Positions 24,966 to 34,215 are shown, counted from the stretch's first letter. The stretch is 64,000 nt of DNA from Helicoverpa zea (GCF_022581195.2 NC_061476.1:6928098-6992097), one strand, 5' to 3'. The notes: generated from the sequence alone by a model not told the origin. Numbers and translations: made by a program.

Positions 24966-25584
24966 TAAGTAATTGTATGAAAGGTTCTAGTATTGAACGT
25001 AGTTTGCGTGCAAAAAGATAGACTAAAATGTAGTGTGTCATTATAAATAGCTCAGAAGAGAGTGCGTGATTTGACTAATTTGTATCTTTCTGAGAAATAA
25101 TGAGTGTGTACGTAGAAGACCTAGGTCCTGTCGTTTAACATTGTCATTAAACGATGTTCAGGCTATTACGGGATGAAAGGACTCATTACTGCTTCGTTTA
25201 CTTTCGTTTAAATAAAATATTCACGACTTAAATATGGCTTAAAAATACTCTATGCGTCAAAGTCAAAGGTTTTTATGTCATACCTAGTATCTGATTTCCC
25301 GCGGTTTCACCGAGATATGAAATGATTACAGAAAGAAAACGACAACTTAACTTATAATTTTTTGAGCCTTTATAGAAAGATGACCAGACACTGTAATACC
25401 CATCAAAAGGGATTCTGTGACAAAAACATACACAACAAAATCGACAGCTTATCTGATCATAATATATTTATATAGTGATATCGACACACGCTCCTGACAT
25501 TTACCACACTGAAGATTGTGCCGACCTTTAGAGGACCCTTCAGATTCCCGAGCCTAAAGGCCCTACTATGAGTTACCTTTATTG
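24966..25584. other. unannotated stretch
   Basis: Nothing supported; ordinary sequence. Confidence 0.4.
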
Positions 25585-25766
25585 ACACTACTAATGCTAT
25601 AAAGAGGATGTTTTTGAGCTGAAGGCTCCGAAACTACTGAACTATTTTGAATTTTGTTTTCACTGTTGGAAAGCTACACTCTTCCCGAGTAAAATGGGCT
25701 ATATTTTATCCCGCTATGGCCTTCTATGTCTCACAGGACGCGGGTGTAACCGCGGGGACCAGCTAG
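25585..25766 (+). mobile_element. Helitron-like element with clear 3' hairpin and CTAG end
   Basis: The 3' end shows GCGG-GTGTAA-CCGC (perfect 4-bp stem), about a dozen bases, then CTAG (25763-25766) before a T, the Helitron 3' signature. The body has GGCTCCGAAACTACTGAACT, GGAAAGCTACACTCTTCCCG and TTTATCCCGC, as in the copies at 4921, 36290 and 51491. The 5' end is less certain. Non-coding. Confidence 0.75.
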
Positions 25767-26144
25767 TAATTAATATATCACATCATCCCATCATAGCTGC
25801 AGATTTTAAAATTATAGTTTTGAAACCATATCATGTACTAATTCAAATTCAAAGATTTCAAATTGATAGCCCTTGTTTGAAAACATGTTTATGCCTCAGC
25901 TTTCCTTGTAATTGATTACGACAGTTCACAAGTAGCAGCGTGTTCACCATTTTGTCGGCTGCCTTAACAGTGTAACCAAACACCGCGTCTAATCGCACTA
26001 GATCGTGCGTTAATCGCAGTTGCAGACGGCCACGTAATTCCAATTAACTATTGTTTTAAGTGTCACATGTTAGAAGGGAAAGCATTGACGGTATTAAAGG
26101 AGCTTTGTTTATGTAACAAAGGGTTTAATATCGTGAAATTTTAT
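25767..26144. other. unannotated stretch
   Basis: Nothing supported. Confidence 0.35.
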
Positions 26145-26310
26145 GGTTCATACTAAAACTGAAGAGAGTTTCTTTGAATCCGCTAAACTCGGGACCTACA
26201 GGACCGATTTGCAAATATGTGTCACTGATAGATAGCCAATTTATTGACGAAGGGTATGGAATAATATTATCCGAGTGAGCAGAGTAGTTTCCGCAAGATG
26301 CGGAAGAAAC
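26145..26310 (+). mobile_element. Lep1-type Helitron head leading into the tandem array
   Basis: It shows the order ACTAAAACTGAAGAGAGTTT, a CGCTAAACTCGGGACCTACA block, GACCGATTTGCAAAT, GATAGATAGCCAATTTATTG and TATCCGAGTGAGCAGAGTAG. This parallels 14211-14402 in sequence order. The 3' segment runs without a break into the first tandem unit instead of ending at CTAG. Confidence 0.6.
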
Positions 26311-27530
26311 TACTGGTGCGAAGAGTGCTCAATAAAAATAGCATATTTTTATTTAGAATCGAGATTTATGGCACGCGCCTACTGTGTAGGTCTATCAAGC
26401 AAAATGTTGCAATTGTTTTAAATGATACTATAGTGCATGTTACACATAGTAACTGCAGTCCAGTTCATGAGATGGCGTTTAATTGCTAGGAGCAATGTTG
26501 TGGCTATTGAGGCCAATCACAGAGTGTTTCATCCTTCAATGTTCATTACTTAAGTAACTAGTTGTTGTAAAATTTCGTTGTACGGCTGTATTAGTCAACT
26601 ATTTATCCGGGTGAGCAGAGAAGTTTCCCTACGTCGCGGCAGAAACCACTGCTGAAAGCGAGCGTTCAATAAAATTTGTATATTTTTATTTAGATTTGAG
26701 ATTTTATGGTACGTGCCTTCTAATCTATCAATCAAAATGAAGCTTATTTTGTTAATAATACGATGTGCATGTATAACACAGTAGCTGCAGTCCAGTTCAT
26801 GAGATGGCGTTCAATTGCTAGGGGCAATGTTGTGGCTATTTGAGGCCAATCACAGAGTGTTTCATCCTTCGATGTTCATTACTTAAGTAACTAGTTGCAA
26901 CTGATTGCTGTATAATGTGTTGTACGGTAGTTAGTCAACTATTTATCCGGGCGAGCAGAGTAGTTTCCCTAGGACGAGGAAGAAAGTAGCTGAAAGCGAG
27001 CGTTCAATAAAATTGTATATGTATATTTTTATTTGAGATTTTACGGCACTTTCCTCCATCTATCAATCAAAATGATGCAATTGTTTTAAATGATACTACA
27101 GTGCATATTACATTAGAGGAACCCTGAAAGTAGCGCCAGTTACAGAAAAGATAAGAAGTAGAAGATTGTCATGGCATGTAATGAGGAGGGATGATACGCA
27201 TGCAACAAAGTGTGTGCTAAGTATGAATGTAGATGGATGGAGAGGAAGAGCAAGACCTAAGAAAAGATGGATGGATTGCCTGAAAGATGACATGAATAGG
27301 AAGGGACTGAGTGGAAATAAAACTGGGAACAGGGCAGGAGGAAGAAGAAGAACTGCATATTACACAAAGTAAGTGCAGTCCAGTTCATGAGATGGCGTTC
27401 AATTGCTAGGGGCAATGTTGTGGCTATAGAGGTCAATCACAGAGTGTTTCATCCTTCAGTGTTCATTACTTAAGTAACTAGTTGCAACTGATTGCTGTTG
27501 TATAATTGTGTGGTATGGTTGTTAGTCAAC
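26265..27530 (+). repeat. three tandem ~337-bp units carrying Helitron-like 3' segments
   Basis: Unit 1 is about 26265-26601, unit 2 about 26602-26939 and unit 3 about 26940-27530. Each starts TTATCCGGGTGAGCAGAG (or close), then an imperfect hairpin, GTGCTCAATAAAA or GCGTTCAATAAAA, TATATTTTTATTTAGA, a TCTATCAATCAAAATGA block, CAGTCCAGTTCATGAGATGG, AATTGCTAGGGGCAATGTTG, CAATCACAGAGTGTTTCATC and GTTAGTCAACTATT. Unit 3 is longer by about 252 bp because of a LINE fragment (27113-27353) plus its target duplication. The repeated start of each unit resembles the 3' third of the Helitron just upstream, so the array may have grown from a Helitron copy. Confidence 0.85.
27113..27353 (+). pseudogene. 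RTE-type LINE ORF2 C-terminal coding fragment, inserted with 11-bp target duplication
   Basis: The frame from 27115 reads as the distal C-terminal region of an RTE-type ORF2: R-L-S-W-H-V-M-R-R-D, then G-R-A-R-P-K-K-R-W-M-D and K-D-D-M, and a final T-G-N-R stretch. The fragment is cut at both ends, with no N-terminal RT domain and no stop or tail. TGCATATTACA flanks it on both sides (27102-27112 and 27354-27364), and the neighbouring units supply the uninterrupted site. It ends in GAAGAAGAAGAAC, which may have acted as a tail. It is a different family from the full LINE at 28-32 kb. Confidence 0.8.
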
Positions 27531-28188
27531 CCTATTTACTTGTAGCTAACTGTTTCTTTGGCATTTCGGGGAACTTCTTCCTGTGCCCCAATAAAATATT
27601 TGCCTTTGTAACCCGGGGCAAATGTGGTTTCAAAATAGTGAAGAATTTTACAAATCTGTCAGTAGTTTCGGCGCTTTTGAGTACAAACAAACACAAGTGT
27701 GTTTCCTCTTTCTTGGCATAGAACAGATAAGACATCTATGGAAATTTAAAGGGTCATTCATTCTAGTTTTGACTCTCATATGAATGGCATATTGAAACAA
27801 AGTATTGGTAGATTACTTCCGGTTGTCAAACAGTAAACATCTGAGTGAATCGCGCAGTCGAAAAGTGCAAAAACTTACGAACAATTGTTATCCTTCAACT
27901 ATAAAAGCTACTACTGTGGAATAAGAAATATATGTGTGACATTTTTAACAATAACGTTCCGATAGTGAAATCCACAATATCGAAAAACAACAACATATTA
28001 CACAAATCGGAACTTTGAGGTTAGTTGTCAAATATTGCATATCATAAACTATAGACAATAGAGGAAAACAGTGAAGTAGTTGTCAGAAGAGCCAACAAAA
28101 CAAAAGGACGTTCGGATACACACTCGACGAATATTGTTAAACGTTTGGTTATACGTAATAATAATAACGTTTTCGACTCATTTGAACA
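27531..28188 (+). other. region upstream of LINE ORF1, probably containing its 5' UTR
   Basis: The LINE 5' end is not resolved. A plausible 5' UTR runs from roughly 27770 or 27850 to 28188. The sequence CGCGCAGTCGAAAAGTGC near 27852 could sit at a transcription start, but this is a guess. No matching target duplication to the 3' flank (GGTTTCTCTTACATT) was found. A stop (TGA, 28183-28185) lies in frame just before the ORF1 ATG. Confidence 0.4.
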
Positions 28189-28932
28189 ATGGATGAACAA
28201 TTTCAAATTCTATTTGAAAAAATGAAAATCGAAATGGATAAACAAACTTTGACTATAACTAATAGTTTGTTAGAAAAGATGGATGAAAAGTTACAGCCCA
28301 TACTTGAAGAAAACAAAAACTTGAAAGAGAAAGTGGAGGTTTTAGAACAAAAAATACTGAGATGGGAAAATGAAAAGAAAAGAAAAAACCTATTGCTATT
28401 TAGATTACAAGAAGCCGAAAATAGCTCATTGGATTTAATTAAAACTGTTAGAGACATCATCAAAAACGACCTCAATATCTCTGTGGATCCCAATGACATC
28501 CAGAATATTTATCGCATTGGCAAGAAAGACAGACAGAGAGTAAGACCTGTACTGATTTCGTTCACAAACCAGTGGAAAAGAATTGAAATTCTGAAGAACA
28601 AGAAAAAATTTAGAGATGTTTATATAGTCGAAGATTACCCAAAAGAAGTGCTAGAAAAGAGAACATTACTACAGAAACAACTTAAAGAAGAAAGAGCTAA
28701 AGGAAATTTTGCGTATATAAAGTATGATAAGCTAATAGTAAAAGAAAATAACGCGACACTAGAAAAAAGGAAGAGGGAGCAATCAACTTCCCCACAACCA
28801 AACACGAACTCCAAAAAGCAACAACTAAACGAAATTTCAAATATCCAAATGAATAGAAGGAACGCTTACGATATGCTGAGAATAAGATCAAACTCCTTTT
28901 CCTCTTCACTATCCACAAACAAAACGAACTAG
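28189..28932 (+). CDS. LINE ORF1 protein, coiled-coil plus L1-ORF1-like nucleic-acid-binding domain
   Basis: A 247-residue, lysine-rich protein. Residues 1-65 form a long heptad-rich coiled coil (many E/K/L, for example NLKEKVEVLEQKI), expected to drive oligomerisation. Residues about 66-170 follow the L1 ORF1p/Transposase_22-like plan: KRKNLLLFRL strand, a helical segment, YRIGKK, RPVLISF, then a helix with KRIEILKNKK and R-x-x-L-x-x-Q-L. The last 60 residues are basic, Ser/Asn-rich and probably disordered. Such proteins bind element RNA and act as a chaperone in the retrotransposition particle. The ATG at 28189 has A at -3 and G at +4 and follows an in-frame stop by one codon. It ends at UAG (28930-28932), and the frame continues open into ORF2. 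Confidence 0.9.
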   Translation: MDEQFQILFEKMKIEMDKQTLTITNSLLEKMDEKLQPILEENKNLKEKVEVLEQKILRWENEKKRKNLLLFRLQEAENSSLDLIKTVRDIIKNDLNISVDPNDIQNIYRIGKKDRQRVRPVLISFTNQWKRIEILKNKKKFRDVYIVEDYPKEVLEKRTLLQKQLKEERAKGNFAYIKYDKLIVKENNATLEKRKREQSTSPQPNTNSKKQQLNEISNIQMNRRNAYDMLRIRSNSFSSSLSTNKTN

Positions 28933-28938
28933 CAATTA
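28930..28938 (+). promoter_or_regulatory. candidate stop-codon readthrough (recoding) signal, UAG CAA UUA
   Basis: The ORF1 stop is TAG followed by CAA TTA, an exact match to the type I leaky-stop consensus UAG-CAR-YYA known from tobacco mosaic virus. ORF1 and ORF2 share one frame (positions 28189 and 28933 are in phase). After the TAG the first in-frame ATG is at 29431, already inside the endonuclease domain and past its first conserved residues. Readthrough would join the 247-residue ORF1 product to the 973-residue enzyme. Function is inferred; the sequence facts are direct. Confidence 0.75.
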
Positions 28939-31854
28939 AACATCAGCAACCGGAGTCAAAACCGCCCCAAGCCGGCTGGTCCCCGTGGGGCTGGTAGACC
29001 ACTACCCTCAAGAACTACTCCACTTACCCAAGAAAACAAGAGAGATAAATTACATATAGCCAGTTTCAATACAAGGACGTTGAGAACAGAAGAAAAACTA
29101 ATTGAACTTGAAGAAGCATTAAGAAATGTCAAATGGGATATACTAGGACTTAGTGAAGTGAGGAGAGCCGGAGAAGAAATAAAAGAATTTAAAAATTTTA
29201 TATTTTACTACAAGGGAGAAACAAAGGGAAAATATGGAATAGGATTTCTAGTTAAAAAAGAATTAAAAACGTACATAGAGGAATTTCTAGGAATATCCGA
29301 AAGAATTGGAATCCTAAACATAAATTTTCCCAATTTCAAGAGTCCGTTCTCAATAGTTCAGGTATATGCACCAACTGATGAAGCAACTGAGAAAGAAAAA
29401 GATATATTTTACAACACCCTCGCCGAAACAATGCAGAGCCTGAACAAAAACATCATAGTAATGGGAGATTTAAATGGGCAAATAGGAAACAAATCCGACA
29501 TCGGAGAATACGTTATAGGGAAATACAGCCAAGGAAAAAGAAACGACAATGGGCAACGATTAATAAACTTTTGTTTTGAACATAACTTGAGAGTGATGAA
29601 TAGTTTTTTTCCGAAAAAGAATAAAATGAAATGGACGTGGATCTCACCCAATGGTAAAACCAGAAACGAAATAGACTTTATAACTACTAATAGGCCAACA
29701 ATTTTCACCGATGTCTGTGTGATCCCTAACCTTAACTTTAGCTCAGACCATAGGTTAATACGAGGCACAATCTCATGTAAAGGCCTAAAAATACCAAGGA
29801 GAAAATTCCTCGAGAACAACTGCAAGACCCAATCTCACATTTCAAACCAAACATTAAACCAATTAGAACAATCATTAGAAGAAGTGGCGAAACAGTACAA
29901 CGTGCAAGAAAAATATAATGTCTTAGAAAAAGAATTGACAAAAATAAATAAATGTACCACAAACCAAAATAAAGATAAACTCGGTGAGAAAGCCAGATCA
30001 AAAATTAAGGAAAGAAGAGAAATGATTACAAACAGGAAAGAAAAGCGTACACAAATAGCAGAAATTAGTAAAGAAATTACCAAAGCAATAAGAAACTATA
30101 GAAAACTAAATCGACTAAACACAATAAGAGAACAAATAAACAAAACCGGTGGAATCAAAAAGGCTTTAAAGCAATTAAAAGACCATTCAACGTGGATACC
30201 GAAACTGACTAGGAAAGATAAAAACAATCAAATACAACACACGGCTAAACGACAACATATTTTAAGGACAGCGACAGATTTTTACAAAGAATTATACACG
30301 GATAAAAATATATCTGAACACACAGTTAATATACAACTCGAAGAGGACCCGAACCAAGAACTAATCCCACATATAATAGAAAGCGAAGTTAGGAGGGCCA
30401 TCCAAACCCAAAAAACAGATAAAACACCTGGAGACGACAAAATAACCAATGAATTATTAAAAACCACAATAGAACAGATAATAGAACCTTTTACACATAT
30501 ATGCAATGAAATATTGAAGACAGAACAAATCCCTACTCAATGGACAACATCGACAATTATACTACTACATAAAAAGGGAGATAAATACAGTATCAACAAC
30601 TACAGACCCATTAGTTTAATGGCCAACTTATACAAAGTGTTTGCAAAAATATTACTGGGTCGCCTAACAAAAAACCTAGACAATAACCAACCTAAGGAAC
30701 AAGCGGGATTCCGTTCTAACTTCTCAACAATTGATCACATCCACACTGTAAAGCAAATCATTGAAAAATGCAATGAATACGATCGCCCATACTACCTAGC
30801 TTTCGTGGATTATAATAAAGCGTTCGACTCCTTGAAGCATAGTTACATATGGGATTCATTAAAAAACCAAGGAGTGGAAAGCAAGTACATCAGAATAATC
30901 AAACAAATATATATCAACAGCACGGCAAAGATACAACTAGAAAGCTTAGGAGAACAGTTTGAAGTACAGAAGGGAGTCAGACAGGGAGACCCGTTATCGC
31001 CAAAAATATTTAATGCAGTGCTGGAAAATATCTTTAGACAAATGAACTGGGATGACTTTGGCATTAACATAAATGGGGAAAAACTACACCATCTTAGATT
31101 CGCAGACGATCTCGTCTTATTCGCAGAAGACCCTTCTACTCTACAAAAAATGCTACAACAACTAGCATACGAAAGCCAGATAGCAGGATTATATATGAAT
31201 ATTAGCAAAACTAAAATAATGACAAACAAAACCAAAACCAAAATAGAAATATGCGAAAACGAGATTGAATATGTCAATGAATATATATATCTTGGTCAAA
31301 TAATATCTCCAAAAGATCTAGCACATAAAGAAATAGACAGAAGAATTCATAGCGCCTGGCAAAGATACTGGTCACTTAAAGAAATTGTTAAAAATAAGAG
31401 TATACCTATGGTAGAAAAAAGAAAGGTTTATAACACATGCGTTCTACCATGTCTCACATACGGTTGTCAAACTTGGCCTCTATCACAAAAAATTGAACAC
31501 AGACTCAGTGTTTGTCAAAGAGGCATGGAAAGAAGCATGATGGGCTTAAGGCTAATAGATAAATGGAAAGCGACAAAAATTAGGAACATCACTAGAGTGG
31601 CAGATGTTAAGATAAAAACACGAATACTAAAGTGGAAATGGACAGGCCACATGATGAGAACACAAACGGAGAAGTGGACCAAGAAAGTCACAGATTGGTA
31701 TCCAAGAAATGGAAAAAGACGTAGAGGAAGGCAGTGTAAAAGGTGGGAAGATGATCTACCGAAAGGGTGGAGGAGAATAGCGCTGGATCGCTGCAAGTGG
31801 AGAGAACATGAGGAGGCCTATGTCGGAAGACAACCTGACCCGGTAGCTGATTGA
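28933..31854 (+). CDS. LINE ORF2: AP-type endonuclease and reverse transcriptase (RTE-like), intact
   Basis: 973 codons after the UAG, ending TGA at 31852-31854. Numbered from 28933: a Pro/Arg/Ser-rich linker to about residue 42; endonuclease with FN (45-46), SEVR (Glu about 75), VYAPTDE (about 144), GDLN (about 179) and SSDHR (about 271), all catalytic residues present; a Lys-rich spacer; reverse transcriptase with TPGDD, YRPISL, QAGFR, motif A DYNKAFD (about 626), motif B RQGDPLSP, motif C FADD (about 723), NISKTK and YLGQIIS. The C-terminal region has TGHMMR, RRRGRQCKRWEDD and DRCKWREHEEAYV. The enzyme would nick target DNA and prime cDNA synthesis there. The clade is probably RTE or a close relative, from the C-terminal pattern and the DYNKAFD/FADD motifs. 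There is no internal stop or frameshift. No AUG precedes residue 167, so translation probably depends on readthrough from ORF1. Confidence 0.93.
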   Translation, partial: QLNISNRSQNRPKPAGPRGAGRPLPSRTTPLTQENKRDKLHIASFNTRTLRTEEKLIELEEALRNVKWDILGLSEVRRAGEEIKEFKNFIFYYKGETKGKYGIGFLVKKELKTYIEEFLGISERIGILNINFPNFKSPFSIVQVYAPTDEATEKEKDIFYNTLAETMQSLNKNIIVMGDLNGQIGNKSDIGEYVIGKYSQGKRNDNGQRLINFCFEHNLRVMNSFFPKKNKMKWTWISPNGKTRNEIDFITTNRPTIFTDVCVIPNLNFSSDHRLIRGTISCKGLKIPRRKFLENNCKTQSHISNQTLNQLEQSLEEVAKQYNVQEKYNVLEKELTKINKCTTNQNKDKLGEKARSKIKERREMITNRKEKRTQIAEISKEITKAIRNYRKLNRLNTIREQINKTGGIKKALKQLKDHSTWIPKLTRKDKNNQIQHTAKRQHILRTATDFYKELYTDKNISEHTVNIQLEEDPNQELIPHIIESEVRRAIQTQKTDKTPGDDKITNELLKTTIEQIIEPFTHICNEILKTEQIPTQWTTSTIILLHKKGDKYSINNYRPISLMANLYKVFAKILLGRLTKNLDNNQPKEQAGFRSNFSTIDHIHTVKQIIEKCNEYDRPYYLAFVDYNKAFDSLKHSYIWDSLKNQGVESKYIRIIKQIYINSTAKIQLESLGEQFEVQKGVRQGDPLSPKIFNAVLENIFRQMNWDDFGININGEKLHHLRFADDLVLFAEDPSTLQKMLQQLAYESQIAGLYMNISKTKIMTNKTKTKIEICENEIEYVNEYIYLGQIISPKDLAHKEIDRRIHSAWQRYWSLKEIVKNKSIPMVEKRKVYNTCVLPCLTYGCQTWPLSQKIEHRLSVCQRGMERSMMGLRLIDKWKATKIRNITRVADVKIKTRILKWKWTGHMMRTQTEKWTKKVTDWYPRNGKRRRGRQCKRWEDDLPKGWRRIALDRCKWREHEEAYVGRQPDPVAD
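28964..28991 (+). other. GC-rich potential stem-loop downstream of the leaky stop
   Basis: GCCCCA (28964-28969) can pair with TGGGGC (28986-28991). The enclosed bases include self-complementary AGCCGGCT, and CCCCGTGGGG overlaps the right side. It starts 31 nt after the UAG in an element that is otherwise very A-rich, so the GC island stands out. A role in recoding is possible but unproven; the type I context works without a structure. Confidence 0.4.
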
Positions 31855-32030
31855 GCTTCGAATAATAAACAAAATATTATTATATTAATAGTATCATATA
31901 TATTAATAAGGATTTAGATAAGCTTATAAGTTTTGTTAAGAAGAATTGTTATGTTACTTCATAAGGTCAGAGAATAAAGGCTATTTTTATTTTTTTATTT
32001 TTATTTTTATTTTATTTATTTTTATTGGTT
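31855..32030 (+). other. LINE 3' UTR and T-rich tandem tail
   Basis: About 120 bases of AT-rich 3' UTR follow the ORF2 stop. They include GAATAAAGGC (polyadenylation-like), then a tail of ATTTTT-type units (about 31983-32026). Short simple-repeat tails rather than long poly-A are usual for RTE-type LINEs. The target duplication is not identified. Confidence 0.65.
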
Positions 32031-32548
32031 TCTCTTACATTACGAGTATGATTCTCCAGCTTCTAGAATTCTTACAACCAAAATTTCCAGCAATTTATAC
32101 ACTCTATTCATTAATCTACAACTTAAAAGCAATAGTAGGGGTCGTGCCACTAGAAAAGATTTCCGTCGTCCGCGATAAAGTCCGACATTTCGGTCATTTC
32201 GTCTAGATTCAGCACCTAGATATCACTAGCTCTTACATTATGTATTTTTAGCTCTATTTTCGTACATTACATAACGTCGATATGTTAATAATTGTAGGTG
32301 ATTATGTAAAAATATATTTTCATTTATATTCGGACGGAATACAAATTACTTATATATAACAAATATGGTCTGTATAAATGACTGATATCTTGATGTTTTA
32401 TTACTTGAATAAAAGTAATCAATCAAAGGTTTCGTAATTTTAAGTTTAAACGGTACATATAGTGCATTTTGTTGCGGTTACCCAATTAAAATTAAATATC
32501 GTCTCGTTAATCTCCGCTTATTCATACAGCAATAGCGAAACATCTCGT
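32031..32548. other. unannotated stretch
   Basis: Nothing supported between the LINE tail and the inverted composite element. Confidence 0.35.
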
Positions 32549-32696
32549 AAAAGGTTAAAAACGCTAAACCCTATAAAAAGCAAAAAATAACTTTTAACAC
32601 TACGTAAACTAAATTTTGTCGTGTCGGGGGACCGCTCTAATTCATTACTTTAGATACGTGTTTTTTTTTTAAACGAATGTTGTAATTAGGTAGGTA

Positions 32697-33408
32697 TAGT
32701 AAGTTCAACTCAGTCTTGCGCGCGGCCTTATGTGTGGGTAACCCTTGTACATACACAGTGACTTTGTGTGCGTGACAAGAGGTACAGTCGGGTACAAATA
32801 CAGTTATTTAGGGGTTACGGCTGTTTAAAGAAAAACAGTTATTACGTAATTTAATGTTTATTTATTTATAATGATTCTGAATCGCTACTTGAAAAATCAA
32901 ATGATGAATTTTCGGATTCGCTACTCTCACCGAGGTAAATTATAAATTTTGACTCCATGTCAAAATGTCTATAGTATTTTTCTTTTGTCTTTTGTACATG
33001 TCGACAAGTATTACCCAACATCCCTTCATCAATATGACTTAAACGTTCATTTATGAGTTTCATTATTTCCGTCTTATTTTGGTCGACATTATGCGAAGCA
33101 ATATTATTTTTTAAAATTCCCCACACATTTTGTTTACATTATTATACTAGATTATACGTCTTTTTACATTCTTAGTCCACACTTTTATTTATTGTCCGCG
33201 TACCCCGAGATCTAGAAAATATGTAAGGAGTATTTAATCTCATTTTCTCCGTGAAGAACTAGACATTTTCGTAAACGACTGTACCCATAACAAAAAGCGA
33301 TAAGAACACGTCATGCTCGGACGACGTCACTGTCACACGAATGAAAGTTGTATATTTACAAGCCGACGCACACATAGGGCCGCGCGCAAATCTGAGTTGA
33401 ACTATCTA
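32697..33408 (-). mobile_element. nested Tc1/mariner-like TIR element with TA target duplication
   Basis: The inverted ends begin TAGTAAGTTCAACTCAG (left) and, read inward from the right, TAGATAGTTCAACTCAG, continuing with TTGCGCGCGGCC and TATGTGTG for about 85 bp with mismatches. TA flanks both sides (32695-32696, 33409-33410). Copy 1 of the host element holds the uninterrupted site (TGATACCTACTTAATTAC near 9235), which fixes the boundaries and duplication. It encodes only a transposase C-terminus on the - strand. Confidence 0.82.
32866..33126 (-). pseudogene. transposase C-terminal remnant (Tc1/mariner-type DDE_3-like)
   Basis: 86 codons from an ATG at 33126 to TAA. The order MWGILKNNIASHN, a helix with INERLSHID, then CRHVQKTKEKYY resembles the region after the last catalytic residue in a group of arthropod IS630/Tc1-type transposases, where N-P-I-E-x-x-W-G-x-x-K precedes a helical tail. 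Here the N-P-I-E part is lost: the upstream frame meets a stop seven codons before the ATG, and no DDE triad remains. The final 20 residues are acidic and serine-rich. The product is therefore not a functional transposase. It lies inside TIR element 32697-33408, consistent with its being the relic of that element's own gene. Confidence 0.6.
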
Positions 33409-34213
33409 TATCATTTGATTTATGTAAGTATTTATGAAGGTAAAAAGCGGTCCCCCGACACGTCAAAATTTAGTTTACGTAGTGTTAAAAGTTATTTTTT
33501 GCTTTTTATAGGGTTTAGCGTTTTTAACCTTTTGTCTATTAATTAATTGTTGCGTACTTTTCTTGGGTCGGGGGTTTTTTTAAATTTATAATTTAATTTT
33601 ATTTCATGCTTTTTAAAGGAGCTCCTTAATTTTTCCTTTAATTTATTTTATCTTAAGATGGGGTCGCTATATGCGATCTCGGCCAAAGGAAGCTGTTTAA
33701 CAATCCTCATGACAAACTGGCTCTGGGAGAATTGCACAGATTGAGAAACAATAAAGATTAACCTTTGGACATTCTAGATTTTCAGCAAAAATATAAATCG
33801 GTTTATCCGTTTCATTCCGGCATTTCAGGGTTTCATCCGCCACACCCCATTTCCAGCATCAGGTTCTCGTCAATCAGAAACATGAAGAGAACTCGTCAAG
33901 ACAAATTCAACGAGCCCAAACTCGATGGGTTTACTAAAAGGCAGTTCAGGGTTACGTCTCCTACCTTCGTGCCCTAACAGCAGACCAGCTCAGTGGTTCC
34001 AAAAGACATTAGTGTTTCAAATTTCAGATCCCACATATACTTGCAAGTAAACTGAGCGTGTAACATTCCTATCACATCTAGCAAACGAGCTGATGACCTT
34101 GAAGACCTGAACCGATTTCCACCAAACATAGCTAAGAACACTCCCGACTGACATACCTTTTAAACAAAAAAAACCGCATTACAATCGGATCATCCGTTTG
34201 GGAGCTACGATGC

Positions 34214-34215
<2 letters not shown>

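Noticed and set aside
27166..27372. Independent small gene of 68 codons
   Set aside because: It is the distal coding region of an RTE-type LINE inserted with a target duplication, and it reads on into host repeat sequence.
29409..31796. Several 70-144-codon - strand frames opposite LINE ORF2
   Set aside because: Antisense shadows of an A-rich coding sequence; hydrophobic artefacts.
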